From an uncultured Verrucomicrobiota bacterium (GTDB taxonomy: Bacteria > Verrucomicrobiota > Verrucomicrobiia > Opitutales > Opitutaceae): a stretch of DNA of 11,921 bases. This document shows, piece after piece, positions 1 to 6,986 of this stretch. Within the stretch, counting starts at the first letter, position 1. Each line of letters opens with the position of its first letter. The notes beneath the pieces are model-generated. The model was not told the DNA's origin, made no database searches, and saw nothing but the letters and a program-made list of their open reading frames with translations. The position numbers were made by a program, and so were the translations under genes. Where the stretch lies: assembly GCA_903919625.1 (NCBI GenBank), contig CAIXIZ010000274.1, positions 1 to 11,921 on the forward strand, in the 5' to 3' direction.

Positions 1-159
1 CCGGGCCGGGACGGAATATTTTTGGTCCTGCAGACCTTGTTCGAAGTACCGTCAGATCCCGGTTACTTGCCGTCCATATTCGCGGATTCACCGCCACGTG
101 GAGCCCAACGGCCGGGGACGGAACAGCGTGGCCGAGTCACCTATCAGCCGCTGGAACCA

Positions 160-951
160 ATGAGCCGCGCCGCCGCGCCGCGCTATCCGATCAGTCTGTA
201 TGGGGACATACCGTTTCTCACCGTCAACGCGGAACGAATCGGTCTGTTCGATGTCGCCGACATGAGCCAAGGGTTCAGTTTGGTCCGAGGTCTGGCGCGA
301 ACCCGCATCAAGCCCGAGGAGCATCTGGCCTATTTTAGCGCCTATGGCACCCTCCGCGCCAAACCATTGGTGCCGTCCCTGCGGCCGTGGGATGCCGTTG
401 AGCAATTTTTGGCCGAACACCCGGAACAGGCTTACATGGAGAGTGAGTTGTTCAATCAGGTCATGCAGATGATATATACGGTTTATCGGGGGGAGAAGAA
501 TCAGTTTAGTGCCAGCGCTCCAGCCCCGAGCATGGGGCAGGAGCACGATGCGATCGTCCAAGCCATCACCAAACTGGACTTGCATTGGGATGCCGCCGCA
601 AGCCGCTATACCCTGGCCGACGGACAGATGCTTGAAATTGAAACTCCGGAGAAATATCACCCTTTGCTTTGGGAGATAACCGCGGCAGAAGCCGGCGCAA
701 AGCAGACCGTCACCTTGCGGCGGCTGAACGACCAGAGCATCGGAGTGGAATTTGGCGGAGGAAACCACCAGGCATTCACCTTCCGGATCCTGGCCAAGGA
801 TCAGGTGCTGGAGGTTGCAGCCGAAAATCGCGGACCGACCTACCTCATTGGGCAAGGATGGCATAAAATGCGGATCAAGGCCGGTGAGCCGATGGTGGTT
901 GAGTACTCCGACGGGGTGAAGGTCATCCGCAGCCCGACCTTGACGCCTTGA
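160..951 (+). CDS. Hypothetical protein of unknown function, start uncertain
   Basis: I do not recognise this protein. From the ATG at 160 it has 263 residues, with no signal peptide or obvious membrane segment. The N-terminal half is mixed in character. The C-terminal half, from about residue 130, alternates short hydrophobic and polar stretches with many Gly and Val residues, which looks beta-rich; it ends in a run containing GEPMVVEYSDGVKVI. The frame has no stop back to base 1, so the gene could begin outside the window. A TTG at 22 is another in-frame start. I chose ATG 160 because nearly all other genes here start with ATG, and because codons 22-159 have a lower third-position GC (about 61% by hand count) than the first 40 codons after it (about 72%). 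No ribosome binding site helps decide. The gene lies 66 nt before the NYN gene on the same strand. That the frame is coding is likely; its function is unknown. Confidence 0.6.
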   Translation: MSRAAAPRYPISLYGDIPFLTVNAERIGLFDVADMSQGFSLVRGLARTRIKPEEHLAYFSAYGTLRAKPLVPSLRPWDAVEQFLAEHPEQAYMESELFNQVMQMIYTVYRGEKNQFSASAPAPSMGQEHDAIVQAITKLDLHWDAAASRYTLADGQMLEIETPEKYHPLLWEITAAEAGAKQTVTLRRLNDQSIGVEFGGGNHQAFTFRILAKDQVLEVAAENRGPTYLIGQGWHKMRIKAGEPMVVEYSDGVKVIRSPTLTP

Positions 952-958
952 CGGCAGC

Positions 959-994
959 AGTCTGGCGGGCGTCCCTGGTCCATTGCGCCAGATT
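959..994 (+). other. Hairpin between the hypothetical gene and the NYN gene
   Basis: A 9-bp stem can form between AGTCTGGCG (959-967) and CGCCAGATT (986-994), with one G-T wobble and an 18-nt loop. It begins 8 nt after the stop of the upstream gene. No T-tract follows, so it does not fit a standard intrinsic terminator. It could stabilise an mRNA end or be a chance inverted repeat in GC-rich DNA. Confidence 0.3.
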
Positions 995-1017
995 CAGCCC
1001 GCGAACACTCCAGTCAT

Positions 1018-1494
1018 ATGGCATTTAACAAACATCTCCTCGTGGACGGGGCCAATCTCCTCCACGCCTGGCCCGAGCTGCGGGCTTTGCTCAAACGTGA
1101 CCGCGGGGCGGCCCGCTCACGGCTCGCATCACAACTGAGCGCCATTCACGACGCCGAGCAGACCCGTGTGACCTTGGTGTTCGACGGGCGCGGCCCAAAA
1201 CTGGCCGTCGAGCATCCGGGAGAGCACGAGACTTTTACGCTGATCTCAACCCCGGCCGGCCTCACCGCAGACGATGTGATCGAGCAACTGGTGGCCCGCG
1301 CCCCCGACGCGGGCGCCTGCCATGTTGCCACCGCCGACCAGGCCGTGCGTCAGACCATCACCGCCCTCGGGGCGCATTGGGTGCCTCCGGAGGATCTGGC
1401 CCAATGGGCAGCCGGGGCGGCGCAGCGGGTGGCCGCACAGGTGGCTGGACTTCGCCGCAATAATGCGCAGCAATGGCGGCGTCCCGCTTCATGA
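1018..1494 (+). CDS. NYN-domain (YacP/Rae1-like) putative endoribonuclease
   Basis: This 158-residue protein matches the NYN/PIN-like nuclease fold of the YacP (DUF901) group. Visible motifs are LLVDGANLL (residues 7-15, with Asp10 and Asn13), LVFDGRG (53-59, Asp56), TADDVIEQL (83-91, Asp85/Asp86) and VATADQAVRQ (103-112, Asp107). These acidic residues are spaced as expected for a metal-dependent active site. In Bacillus subtilis the homologue Rae1 is a ribosome-associated mRNA endonuclease; a similar role here is inferred. The length is close to the usual 160-170 residues. The ATG at 1018 is the natural start because VDGAN follows within ten residues; no Shine-Dalgarno motif precedes it. Its stop codon overlaps the next gene's likely start (ATGA at 1491-1494), so the two are probably translationally coupled. 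The neighbouring translation genes (rpsP, trmD, rplS) are consistent with an RNA-related function. Confidence 0.85.
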   Translation: MAFNKHLLVDGANLLHAWPELRALLKRDRGAARSRLASQLSAIHDAEQTRVTLVFDGRGPKLAVEHPGEHETFTLISTPAGLTADDVIEQLVARAPDAGACHVATADQAVRQTITALGAHWVPPEDLAQWAAGAAQRVAAQVAGLRRNNAQQWRRPAS

Positions 1495-2792
1495 ACCGCA
1501 CCGTGCCAACGCCGGCCTGGCCAACCGATCCGATGAAACCGCCACCGCATCACCTCCGCCACAGGACCGCCATTGCCCCGACGATGGTCGCGGAAATGCA
1601 GGGGCTGTATGGGCCCTACACCTTTTCCGAGCTGTTGCTCCAGCGCATCTGGGCGCGGCGGGAATTTGACGACACGACGGCCCGCACGGCCGATGGCCGG
1701 GAGGTCAGGATATTGGCGCCCGGCAAATGGAACCGCCTGGGCGGGCCGGATTTTCTCGATGCGCGGCTGCAGCTGAACGGCAGGGAACTGGCGGGCGACG
1801 TCGAGCTGCACCTGCATGCGGGGGACTGGGCCGCCCACGCGCATGCCCAAGACCCGGCCTACGCCAATGTGGTGTTGCACGCCGTGCTCTTTCCGGCTGA
1901 CGAACACTTCACCCTGGGCACGGACGGACGGGAAATCCCCATGCTGACGCTGCTGCCATTGCTCCACCGCGGATTGGAGGAATATGCCGAGGACGAAGCG
2001 GTCGAGTCGCTGTCCCGCCGCCCGCTCGCCCGCGTTCCGGCTGAGCTGGCGGAACTCGCCCTGCCCGAATTGCGTGAACTGCTGGCCGCCCATGCCCGGC
2101 AAAGATGGGAACAAAAAGTCCAGCATGCCCGTCAACGCATCGCCCGCCTGGGCTGGGAGAATGCGTGCCACCACACGGCATTGGAAATCCTGGGCTATCG
2201 CTTTAACCGGGTTCCCATGCTGACCGCAGCCACGCGATTTCCTGTCGCCGCGTGGAGGCAGGGCGCGGGGGTCGCCGAATCCGCCTGGGCGGCGCAACCG
2301 GACGGCTGGCGGACGCAAGGCGTGCGACCGCTCAACCATCCGCGTTTGCGGTTGCGCCAGTATGCGGCGTGGGCGGGAGCGCAGCCTGACTGGCCGACCC
2401 GGCTGCGGAAATTGGCCGCGGCCTGGCCCACGACGCCGGCGGAGGGGACGATTACCGTGGCACAGTGGCGGCGGACGAACAAATTTCCGGAAATCCGGGA
2501 TCAGCTCGCGGACGGAATCTGTGGCGGAACCGTGGGCGGATCACGGTTCGACACCCTGGTTTGCGACGGTTTCCTGCCTTTGCTGGCGGCAGAAACGGGA
2601 GCCGATTTGGGCGGGTGGTGGCAGGCGTGGTTTCCGGGTGACCTGCCTGAAGCGGTACTCGCCGCTTTGCGCATTCTGGGGGTTTTCTCAACACCAGGCC
2701 AACCGGCTTGCCACGGGCCGGCGCAGGGTCTCCTGGCCTGGTTGCTGGTCACTCCGGTCACCGTCAACGCGCCAGCCAGAAGGAGGGCTTGA
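1491..2792 (+). CDS. DUF2851 family protein
   Basis: The protein (433 residues from this start) has the conserved N-terminal core of DUF2851: LLLQRIW (48-54), TADGREV (66-72), APGKWNRLGGPDF (76-88), GDVELH (102-107), GDWAAHAH (111-118) and ANVVLHAVLF (125-134). The family has no established biochemical function that I know of. The pattern of GPDF, then a strand, then VExH resembles the spacing of D...ExK-type nuclease cores, but that is only my inference. The start is uncertain. ATG 1491 forms an ATGA overlap with the NYN stop and suggests coupling, but the first 30 residues are Pro/His-rich and unlike a folded domain. ATG 1584 (M-V-A-E-M just before GLYGPYTF) fits the usual family start better; ATG 1533 and 1473 are also in frame. 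The C-terminal half contains a CGGTVGGSRFDTLVCDGF segment with two Cys residues. Confidence 0.85.
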   Translation: MNRTVPTPAWPTDPMKPPPHHLRHRTAIAPTMVAEMQGLYGPYTFSELLLQRIWARREFDDTTARTADGREVRILAPGKWNRLGGPDFLDARLQLNGRELAGDVELHLHAGDWAAHAHAQDPAYANVVLHAVLFPADEHFTLGTDGREIPMLTLLPLLHRGLEEYAEDEAVESLSRRPLARVPAELAELALPELRELLAAHARQRWEQKVQHARQRIARLGWENACHHTALEILGYRFNRVPMLTAATRFPVAAWRQGAGVAESAWAAQPDGWRTQGVRPLNHPRLRLRQYAAWAGAQPDWPTRLRKLAAAWPTTPAEGTITVAQWRRTNKFPEIRDQLADGICGGTVGGSRFDTLVCDGFLPLLAAETGADLGGWWQAWFPGDLPEAVLAALRILGVFSTPGQPACHGPAQGLLAWLLVTPVTVNAPARRRA

Positions 2793-2860
2793 CAACCCCT
2801 AAAGATCCCGGCCAAGTCTCACCTTTACTCACTGGCAACGCATCGTAATACCATTCCGTT

Positions 2861-3148
2861 ATGGCACTCAAAATCCGTCTCACCCGCATCGGCACCACCC
2901 ACCAGCCTCATTACCGCGTCGTCGTGGCCGAAGCCCGTTCCCGCCGCGATGGCGACCCTGTCGAAGTGCTTGGCACCTATGACCCACGCACGAAGGCCAA
3001 ACAGGTCAATCTGAAGCTCGACCGGGTGGACTATTGGCTCGGCAAGGGAGCCCAGCCCTCTGAGACGCTGCATGCCCTGATCAAAAAGTTTCGCCGGGCC
3101 ACCCTCGCCGCTGCGGCCGCCCCGGTTGCTCCGGTCGCCAGCGCCTGA
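2861..3148 (+). CDS. rpsP: 30S ribosomal protein S16
   Basis: S16 binds 16S rRNA in the small-subunit body and is needed for 30S assembly. The N-terminus MALKIRLTRIG, then HYRVVVAEARSRRDGDPVE and LGTYDP, are the family signatures; the core ends near residue 76. The full length is 95 residues, longer than the ~80-residue E. coli protein because of a tail rich in Ala, Val and Pro (from about residue 80). The start at 2861 is fixed by the conserved N-terminus. The leader between the DUF2851 stop and this ATG (68 nt) has no Shine-Dalgarno motif. A strong terminator follows at 3197-3227, before trmD, so rpsP may be made in excess of the downstream genes. The rimM gene normally found next to rpsP is absent. 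Confidence 0.97.
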   Translation: MALKIRLTRIGTTHQPHYRVVVAEARSRRDGDPVEVLGTYDPRTKAKQVNLKLDRVDYWLGKGAQPSETLHALIKKFRRATLAAAAAPVAPVASA

Positions 3149-3196
3149 AAGCTGAGCGCAAGCCCACCCTGACCGCGACGGCGGTATTCAGCCTCC

Positions 3197-3227
3197 AGCC
3201 TCGGAAAATTCCGGGGCTTTTTCTTTT
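3197..3227 (+). terminator. Intrinsic terminator between rpsP and trmD
   Basis: The stem AGCCTCGG (3197-3204) pairs with CCGGGGCT (3211-3218) over 8 bp with one G-T wobble and a 6-nt AAAATT loop. The run TTTTCTTTT follows directly (3219-3227). This is a classical Rho-independent terminator. It lies 48 nt after the rpsP stop and 36 nt before the trmD start, so it would end or attenuate rpsP transcription before trmD. trmD-rplS therefore relies on read-through or on its own promoter in the short segment 3228-3263. Confidence 0.85.
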
Positions 3228-3263
3228 CACCTGCCTCGCGATCCCCGTGTCATCCCCCTGTTC

Positions 3264-3938
3264 ATGGCGCTGCACATTGATATTCTGACCCTGTTTCCGC
3301 GAATGCTCGACGGCTTTCTGGCCGAGAGCATTCTGGGGAAGGGCATCGAACGGGGTTTGTTGGGCGTGCAGGTCCGGGATTTGCGCGACTGGACCACCGA
3401 CCGGCACCGCACGGCCGATGACCGTCCGTTTGGCGGAGGCGCGGGCATGGTGCTGAAACCTGAGCCGGTGTTTGCCGCCATGGAGCAGCTGTACACCCCT
3501 GGCTGCCGCCGCATCTATCTGACCCCGGATGGCACCCCATTTTCCGAACCTTTGGCGCGCGAGCTGGCACTGCAGAGCCATCTCATCCTGCTCAGCGGCC
3601 ACTATGAGGGCATTGACCAGCGCATTCGCGACCGGGTGATCGACCAGGAGATTTCCATTGGTGACTATGTGCTGACCAACGGCACGCTGGCCGCCGCCGT
3701 GGTCATTGATGCCCTGGCCCGTTTTATCCCGGGGGTGCTGGGTGAGGAAAAGTCGTTGACGCACGAAAGTTTCACCGGCAAGCTGCTCGACTTTCCTCAT
3801 TACACGCGTCCCGCCGAGTTCCGGGGTATGTCCGTGCCGGAAGTGCTCCTTTCGGGGCACCACGGTGACATCGAAACTTGGCGGCGCGCGCGATCCGAGG
3901 AGAAAACCCGCCTGGTCCGGCCTGACCTGCTCCAATAA
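3264..3938 (+). CDS. trmD: tRNA (guanine-N1)-methyltransferase TrmD
   Basis: TrmD uses S-adenosylmethionine to methylate G37 at N1 in tRNAs that read CNN codons, which prevents +1 frameshifting. It works as a homodimer with a trefoil-knot (SPOUT) fold. Visible motifs are DDRPFGGGAGMVLKPEP (residues 52-68), LLSGHYEGIDQR (109-120), SIGDYVLTNG (131-140) and RFIPGVLG (153-160), which form the knotted SAM site. LLDFPHYTRP (174-183) holds Asp176, matching the catalytic Asp, and VPEVLLSGHH (191-200) follows. At 224 residues it is slightly shorter than the usual 230-255 but looks complete. The ATG at 3264 starts the conserved HIDILTLFP segment; no Shine-Dalgarno motif is seen. rplS follows after 9 nt, so the two are co-transcribed. 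Confidence 0.97.
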   Translation: MALHIDILTLFPRMLDGFLAESILGKGIERGLLGVQVRDLRDWTTDRHRTADDRPFGGGAGMVLKPEPVFAAMEQLYTPGCRRIYLTPDGTPFSEPLARELALQSHLILLSGHYEGIDQRIRDRVIDQEISIGDYVLTNGTLAAAVVIDALARFIPGVLGEEKSLTHESFTGKLLDFPHYTRPAEFRGMSVPEVLLSGHHGDIETWRRARSEEKTRLVRPDLLQ

Positions 3939-3947
3939 ATTTCCGCC

Positions 3948-4367
3948 ATGAACCCGATCATCCAAGCCATCACTGCCTCGCAGGTGAAATCCGACGTCAC
4001 GCCCTTCAAAGTGGGCGACGGTGTGCGCGTGCACACCAAAGTCCGCGAGGGCGACAAGGAACGCGTGCAGATTTATTCCGGCATCGTCATCGCCCGCAAG
4101 GGCCATGGTATCCATGAGACGTTCACCGTCCGCCGCATTAGCTACGGCGAGGGGGTCGAGCGGGTGTTTCCCGTGAACTCGCCCAACATCGACCGGATCG
4201 AGGTGGAGCAGGAGTCGGAGAACATGAAAGCCCGGCTTTACTACCTGCGTGACCGCACGGGCAAGGCGGCAGTGGCGGTGAAGGCGCGGGAAAACCGCAC
4301 GCCGGCGGCGAAGGCCGTGCGGGCGGCGAAGGCCGCGCCGGCGGCCGCCGTCCCGGTGGCAGGCTGA
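3948..4367 (+). CDS. rplS: 50S ribosomal protein L19
   Basis: L19 sits at the 30S-50S interface of the large subunit. Family signatures are FKVGDGVRVHTKV (residues 20-32), IYSGIVIARKGHGI (42-55), ETFTVRRISYGEGVERVFP (57-75) and ARLYYLRDRTGKA (95-107). The core ends near residue 115, matching the E. coli protein. A further ~25 residues form a tail made mainly of Ala, Pro, Val and Lys/Arg, similar in composition to the tail on S16 in this window. The ATG at 3948 is the first plausible start and follows the trmD stop by 9 nt, without a Shine-Dalgarno motif. A terminator follows at 4377-4399. Confidence 0.97.
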   Translation: MNPIIQAITASQVKSDVTPFKVGDGVRVHTKVREGDKERVQIYSGIVIARKGHGIHETFTVRRISYGEGVERVFPVNSPNIDRIEVEQESENMKARLYYLRDRTGKAAVAVKARENRTPAAKAVRAAKAAPAAAVPVAG

Positions 4368-4376
4368 AAATTGGGG

Positions 4377-4399
4377 CGGGCTTTTGGCGCCCGTTTTTT
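4377..4399 (+). terminator. Intrinsic terminator after rplS
   Basis: CGGGC (4377-4381) pairs with GCCCG (4389-4393) around a 7-nt loop, followed at once by six T residues (4394-4399). It begins 9 nt after the rplS stop and would end the translation operon. An alternative fold pairs GGGCG with CGCCC in the same place, so the hairpin is robust. Confidence 0.8.
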
Positions 4400-4516
4400 C
4401 CGGGTGGCAAGGGCAGCGGCCCGCCCCGGATATTTCTTCCCGCCTTTTGCCCGGGTGGCCAAAGGGTGCATGAATCCTCTCGCGGTTACGCGCCTGGGGG
4501 CTATGTTCCGGCACAC

Positions 4517-6334
4517 ATGAAAACTTTTTTTATCTCCCTGCTGGGGACCTTGGTCGGCCTGTCGCTCTTTCTGGTTGGCCTGGTGGTGGTGCTGTTTGCC
4601 CTGATCGGCGGTTTTGCGGCGTCGGCGCGCAGCGGCAAAGGGGCCGAGATCGAATCCGGCTCCTACCTCGTCTTCAACCTCAACGCGAACATCACCGATG
4701 CGCCGCCGGCCGTCACCGAAAGCGCATTGCTCAGCCGGCTCGCCGGCGACCGCGGTCCCTCGGTGCTGCAACTGCGTTCAGTTACCCGGGCCCTGCGGGC
4801 CGCCGCCAAAGATGAGCGTGTCAAAGGGGTACTCCTGACCGGCAGCCTGGCGCCCGACGGCTATGGCACCGGGTTTGCGGCGCTCAAGGAGGTGCGGGCC
4901 GCCTTGCATGAGTTTAAGTCCGCGAAGAAGCCCATCGTCGCCTACCTCAACGACGCGACCACCCGTGATTTTTATCTCGCGGCGGGTGCCGATGATCTGG
5001 TGCTCGACCCATATGGCATGGTGTTCATGCCGGGCTTGGCGAGCGAGCCGACTTTCTACGCCGGGGCGTTGGAGAAATTTGGCATCGGGGTACAGGTTTC
5101 GCGGGTTGGCCGCTACAAGTCGGCCGTTGAGCCGTTCACCCGGACCGACCTTAGTCCGGAGAGCCGCGAGCAGTTGCAGGTGCTGCTGGGAGATCTGTGG
5201 GGCGAGCTGTTGGGCGACATTGCAGCCGACCGGGGCCTGGCGGCTGCGGACATCCAGGCGCTCGCGGACAAGGAAGGTTTCATCCGGGCTGAGACGGCCG
5301 TGGCCGCCAAGCTCGTGTCCCGGCAAGCCTATCGTGACGAGGTGGTCGCGGAACTGAAAAAAATCACCGGACCGGACAAAACGCAAAAAACCTTCCGACA
5401 GGTCAGCCTGGCGGATTATCTGGCCGAATTGCCGGATGCCCCGACCGAGGAAAAACTCACGAAACTGCCGCGCGTGGCCATCGTCTACGCCGAGGGTACG
5501 ATCGTGGACGGTGAGGGTGGCGATGGCGAGGTGGGCGGCGAGCGATTTGCCCGCGAGCTGCGCCGGCTCCGGCAGGACAGTAACGTCAAAGCCATATTGC
5601 TACGGGTGAACAGTCCGGGCGGCTCCGTCACCGGCTCCGAGCACATCCAACGGGAGTTACGGCTGGCCCGGGAGGTCAAACCGGTGATCGTCTCCATGGG
5701 CAGCTACGCGGCTTCGGGCGGTTATTGGATTTCAGCTTACGGGAAACGGATCTACGCCGAGCCGGCGAGCATCACGGGTTCCATCGGCGTGTTCTCGGTC
5801 TTCTTCGACGTGAAGAAGCTCGCCAACAACCTAGGTCTGACCTGGGACAGTGTGAAAACCGGAGCACACGCGGATCTCGAAACCATTTCCCGGCCCAAAA
5901 CGCCCGAGGAGCTGGCGCTTTTTCAAAAGACGGTGGACTGGATTTACGGCGAATTCATCAACAAGGTCGCCGAAGGCCGCAAACTCGAACCTGACAAGGT
6001 GCGGGAGATGGCCGAGGGGCGCGTCTGGTCCGGCTCCGCCGCGCTCAAGCTTGGGCTGGTGGACGAGATTGGCGGACTCGACGCCGCCCTGGCCTACGCC
6101 ACCAAACAGGCCGGTCTGCCCGCTGACTCGCCGGTGGAGGAGTTTCCCCGGACGCGCGAACTGGCCGATGTGCTGGTGGAAATGCTTGACGATTCCGGCC
6201 ATCCTTCCGGCAAAGCCCCCGGCGTCGTCACGCGCCTCACCGACGAGCTGAAAAACCAAGGCCGGATACTGGAGCAATTCAATGATCGCCTCGGCATCTA
6301 TGCACGGCTGCCCTATAACATCATTGCACGCTGA
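4517..6334 (+). CDS. sppA: Signal peptide peptidase SppA, 67-kDa type
   Basis: SppA is a membrane-bound S49-family serine protease that degrades cleaved signal peptides. It works by a Ser-Lys dyad shared between its two homologous halves. The protein has 605 residues, close to the 618 of E. coli SppA. Residues 1 to about 33 form a hydrophobic anchor (ISLLGTLVGLSLFLVGLVVV). The N-terminal half carries VGRYKSAVEPF with Lys201, matching catalytic Lys209 of E. coli. The C-terminal half carries SMGSYAASGGYW with Ser400, matching Ser409, and later GRVWSGSAALKLGLVDEIGG. An in-frame ATG at 4466 would add 17 residues of Gly/Pro/Tyr-rich sequence. I prefer ATG 4517 because it puts Met-Lys directly before the anchor. 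The 149-nt gap upstream holds the rplS terminator, so sppA probably has its own promoter, though I see no convincing one. sufT follows after 15 nt. Confidence 0.95.
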   Translation: MKTFFISLLGTLVGLSLFLVGLVVVLFALIGGFAASARSGKGAEIESGSYLVFNLNANITDAPPAVTESALLSRLAGDRGPSVLQLRSVTRALRAAAKDERVKGVLLTGSLAPDGYGTGFAALKEVRAALHEFKSAKKPIVAYLNDATTRDFYLAAGADDLVLDPYGMVFMPGLASEPTFYAGALEKFGIGVQVSRVGRYKSAVEPFTRTDLSPESREQLQVLLGDLWGELLGDIAADRGLAAADIQALADKEGFIRAETAVAAKLVSRQAYRDEVVAELKKITGPDKTQKTFRQVSLADYLAELPDAPTEEKLTKLPRVAIVYAEGTIVDGEGGDGEVGGERFARELRRLRQDSNVKAILLRVNSPGGSVTGSEHIQRELRLAREVKPVIVSMGSYAASGGYWISAYGKRIYAEPASITGSIGVFSVFFDVKKLANNLGLTWDSVKTGAHADLETISRPKTPEELALFQKTVDWIYGEFINKVAEGRKLEPDKVREMAEGRVWSGSAALKLGLVDEIGGLDAALAYATKQAGLPADSPVEEFPRTRELADVLVEMLDDSGHPSGKAPGVVTRLTDELKNQGRILEQFNDRLGIYARLPYNIIAR

Positions 6335-6349
6335 TTGCTTCCCGCGTTC

Positions 6350-6895
6350 ATGACAACCCAAGCATCCACCCTGGTCCAGGACATCCCGGCCACGATCATC
6401 CCGGCGGGCGACCACGTGACCTTGCCGGCCGGCACCCGGCTGCACGTCATGCAGACCCTGGGCGGCAATGTGACTGTGCGGACAGATCGGGGTCTTTTTC
6501 GCATCGCCGGCGCTGATGCCGCCGCCATTGCGGGTTTCGACCTGGGCCGATTGGCAGTCTCGTCTGCTGCGGTGACGGGCGAGTTCAGCGAGCAACTTGC
6601 CTGGGAAGCTTTGAAAACCTGTTTCGATCCCGAGATTCCGGTCAATATCGTGGATCTCGGCCTGGTTTATGACCTGGCCGTCGACGCCACGCCGGCGGGC
6701 GGCCGGGCGGTGGATGTGAAAATGACCCTGACGGCACCGGGCTGTGGGATGGGGCCGGTGATCGCCGAGGATGCGCGCCAAAAAATTGCCGCCCTACCCG
6801 GCGTGGAAACGGCCAAGGTTCATATCGTCTGGGATCCGGTGTGGACGCCGCAGATGATTTCGCCCGAAGGGCGCAAGATTTTGGGGTTGGAATAA
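6350..6895 (+). CDS. sufT: Putative Fe-S cluster assembly protein SufT (long form, DUF59/MIP18)
   Basis: SufT is an auxiliary factor in the maturation of iron-sulfur proteins. The 181-residue protein has two parts. Residues 1 to ~80 match the extra N-terminal region of the long SufT family (VTLPAGTRLHVMQTLGGNV). From about 80 onward is a DUF59/MIP18 domain with CFDPEIPVNIVDLGLVYDL, MTLTAPGCGMGPVI and HIVWDPVWTPQMIS. The Cys in APGCGMG is the conserved domain cysteine, and a second Cys precedes FDPEIP. I chose the ATG at 6350; the frame also allows a TTG at 6335 directly after the sppA stop, which is less likely. The short gap suggests co-transcription with sppA. No sufBCDS genes are nearby, so this copy stands apart from a suf operon. 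Confidence 0.9.
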   Translation: MTTQASTLVQDIPATIIPAGDHVTLPAGTRLHVMQTLGGNVTVRTDRGLFRIAGADAAAIAGFDLGRLAVSSAAVTGEFSEQLAWEALKTCFDPEIPVNIVDLGLVYDLAVDATPAGGRAVDVKMTLTAPGCGMGPVIAEDARQKIAALPGVETAKVHIVWDPVWTPQMISPEGRKILGLE

Positions 6896-6924
6896 GCCGG
6901 GCATTGGACTGAAGGACGCGACCG

Positions 6925-6980
6925 CCTCCTGCCTGGGGGGAGGTTTAATGCTTGCACCCGCACAACCTCCCACCTAGGTT
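6925..6980 (+). promoter_or_regulatory. Candidate CsoR operator/promoter region upstream of the copper operon
   Basis: The 91-nt gap before csoR holds two inverted repeats. The first is CCTCC (6925-6929) with GGAGG (6939-6943), rich in C/G runs. The second is AACCT (6964-6968) with AGGTT (6976-6980), which includes the perfect palindrome ACCTAGGT (6972-6979). Between them lies TTTAAT (6944-6949), a five-of-six match to a -10 box, but no good -35 box sits at the right distance. CsoR-type sites are often GC-rich palindromes overlapping the promoter, so either repeat could be an autoregulatory operator. The first hairpin is followed by only three T residues and could instead be a weak terminator for sppA-sufT. 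Confidence 0.4.
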
Positions 6981-6986
6981 ATAGGC

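Noticed and set aside
4..123. Near-repeat of GGCCGGGACGGAA (4-16) and GGCCGGGGACGGAA (110-123)
   Set aside because: Only two short copies with an indel and no further similarity around them; likely chance in GC-rich DNA.
88..864. A minus-strand frame of 258 codons opposite the first hypothetical gene
   Set aside because: Considered because the plus-strand protein is unrecognised, but its sequence shows no domain and the plus frame runs with the downstream genes; a reversed assignment is not fully excluded.
1350..2339. A 329-codon open frame on the minus strand across the DUF2851 gene
   Set aside because: It is an antisense shadow of a conserved-family gene, with Arg/Gly/Pro-rich low-information sequence.
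2789..2794. Perfect TTGACA as a -35 box for rpsP
   Set aside because: No acceptable -10 hexamer lies 15-19 nt downstream (CCAAGT region), and the hexamer overlaps the DUF2851 stop codon, so it is probably chance.
3081..4514. A 477-codon open frame on the minus strand across trmD and rplS
   Set aside because: It lies opposite two certain genes, has no recognisable domain, and long antisense frames are expected in GC-rich coding DNA.
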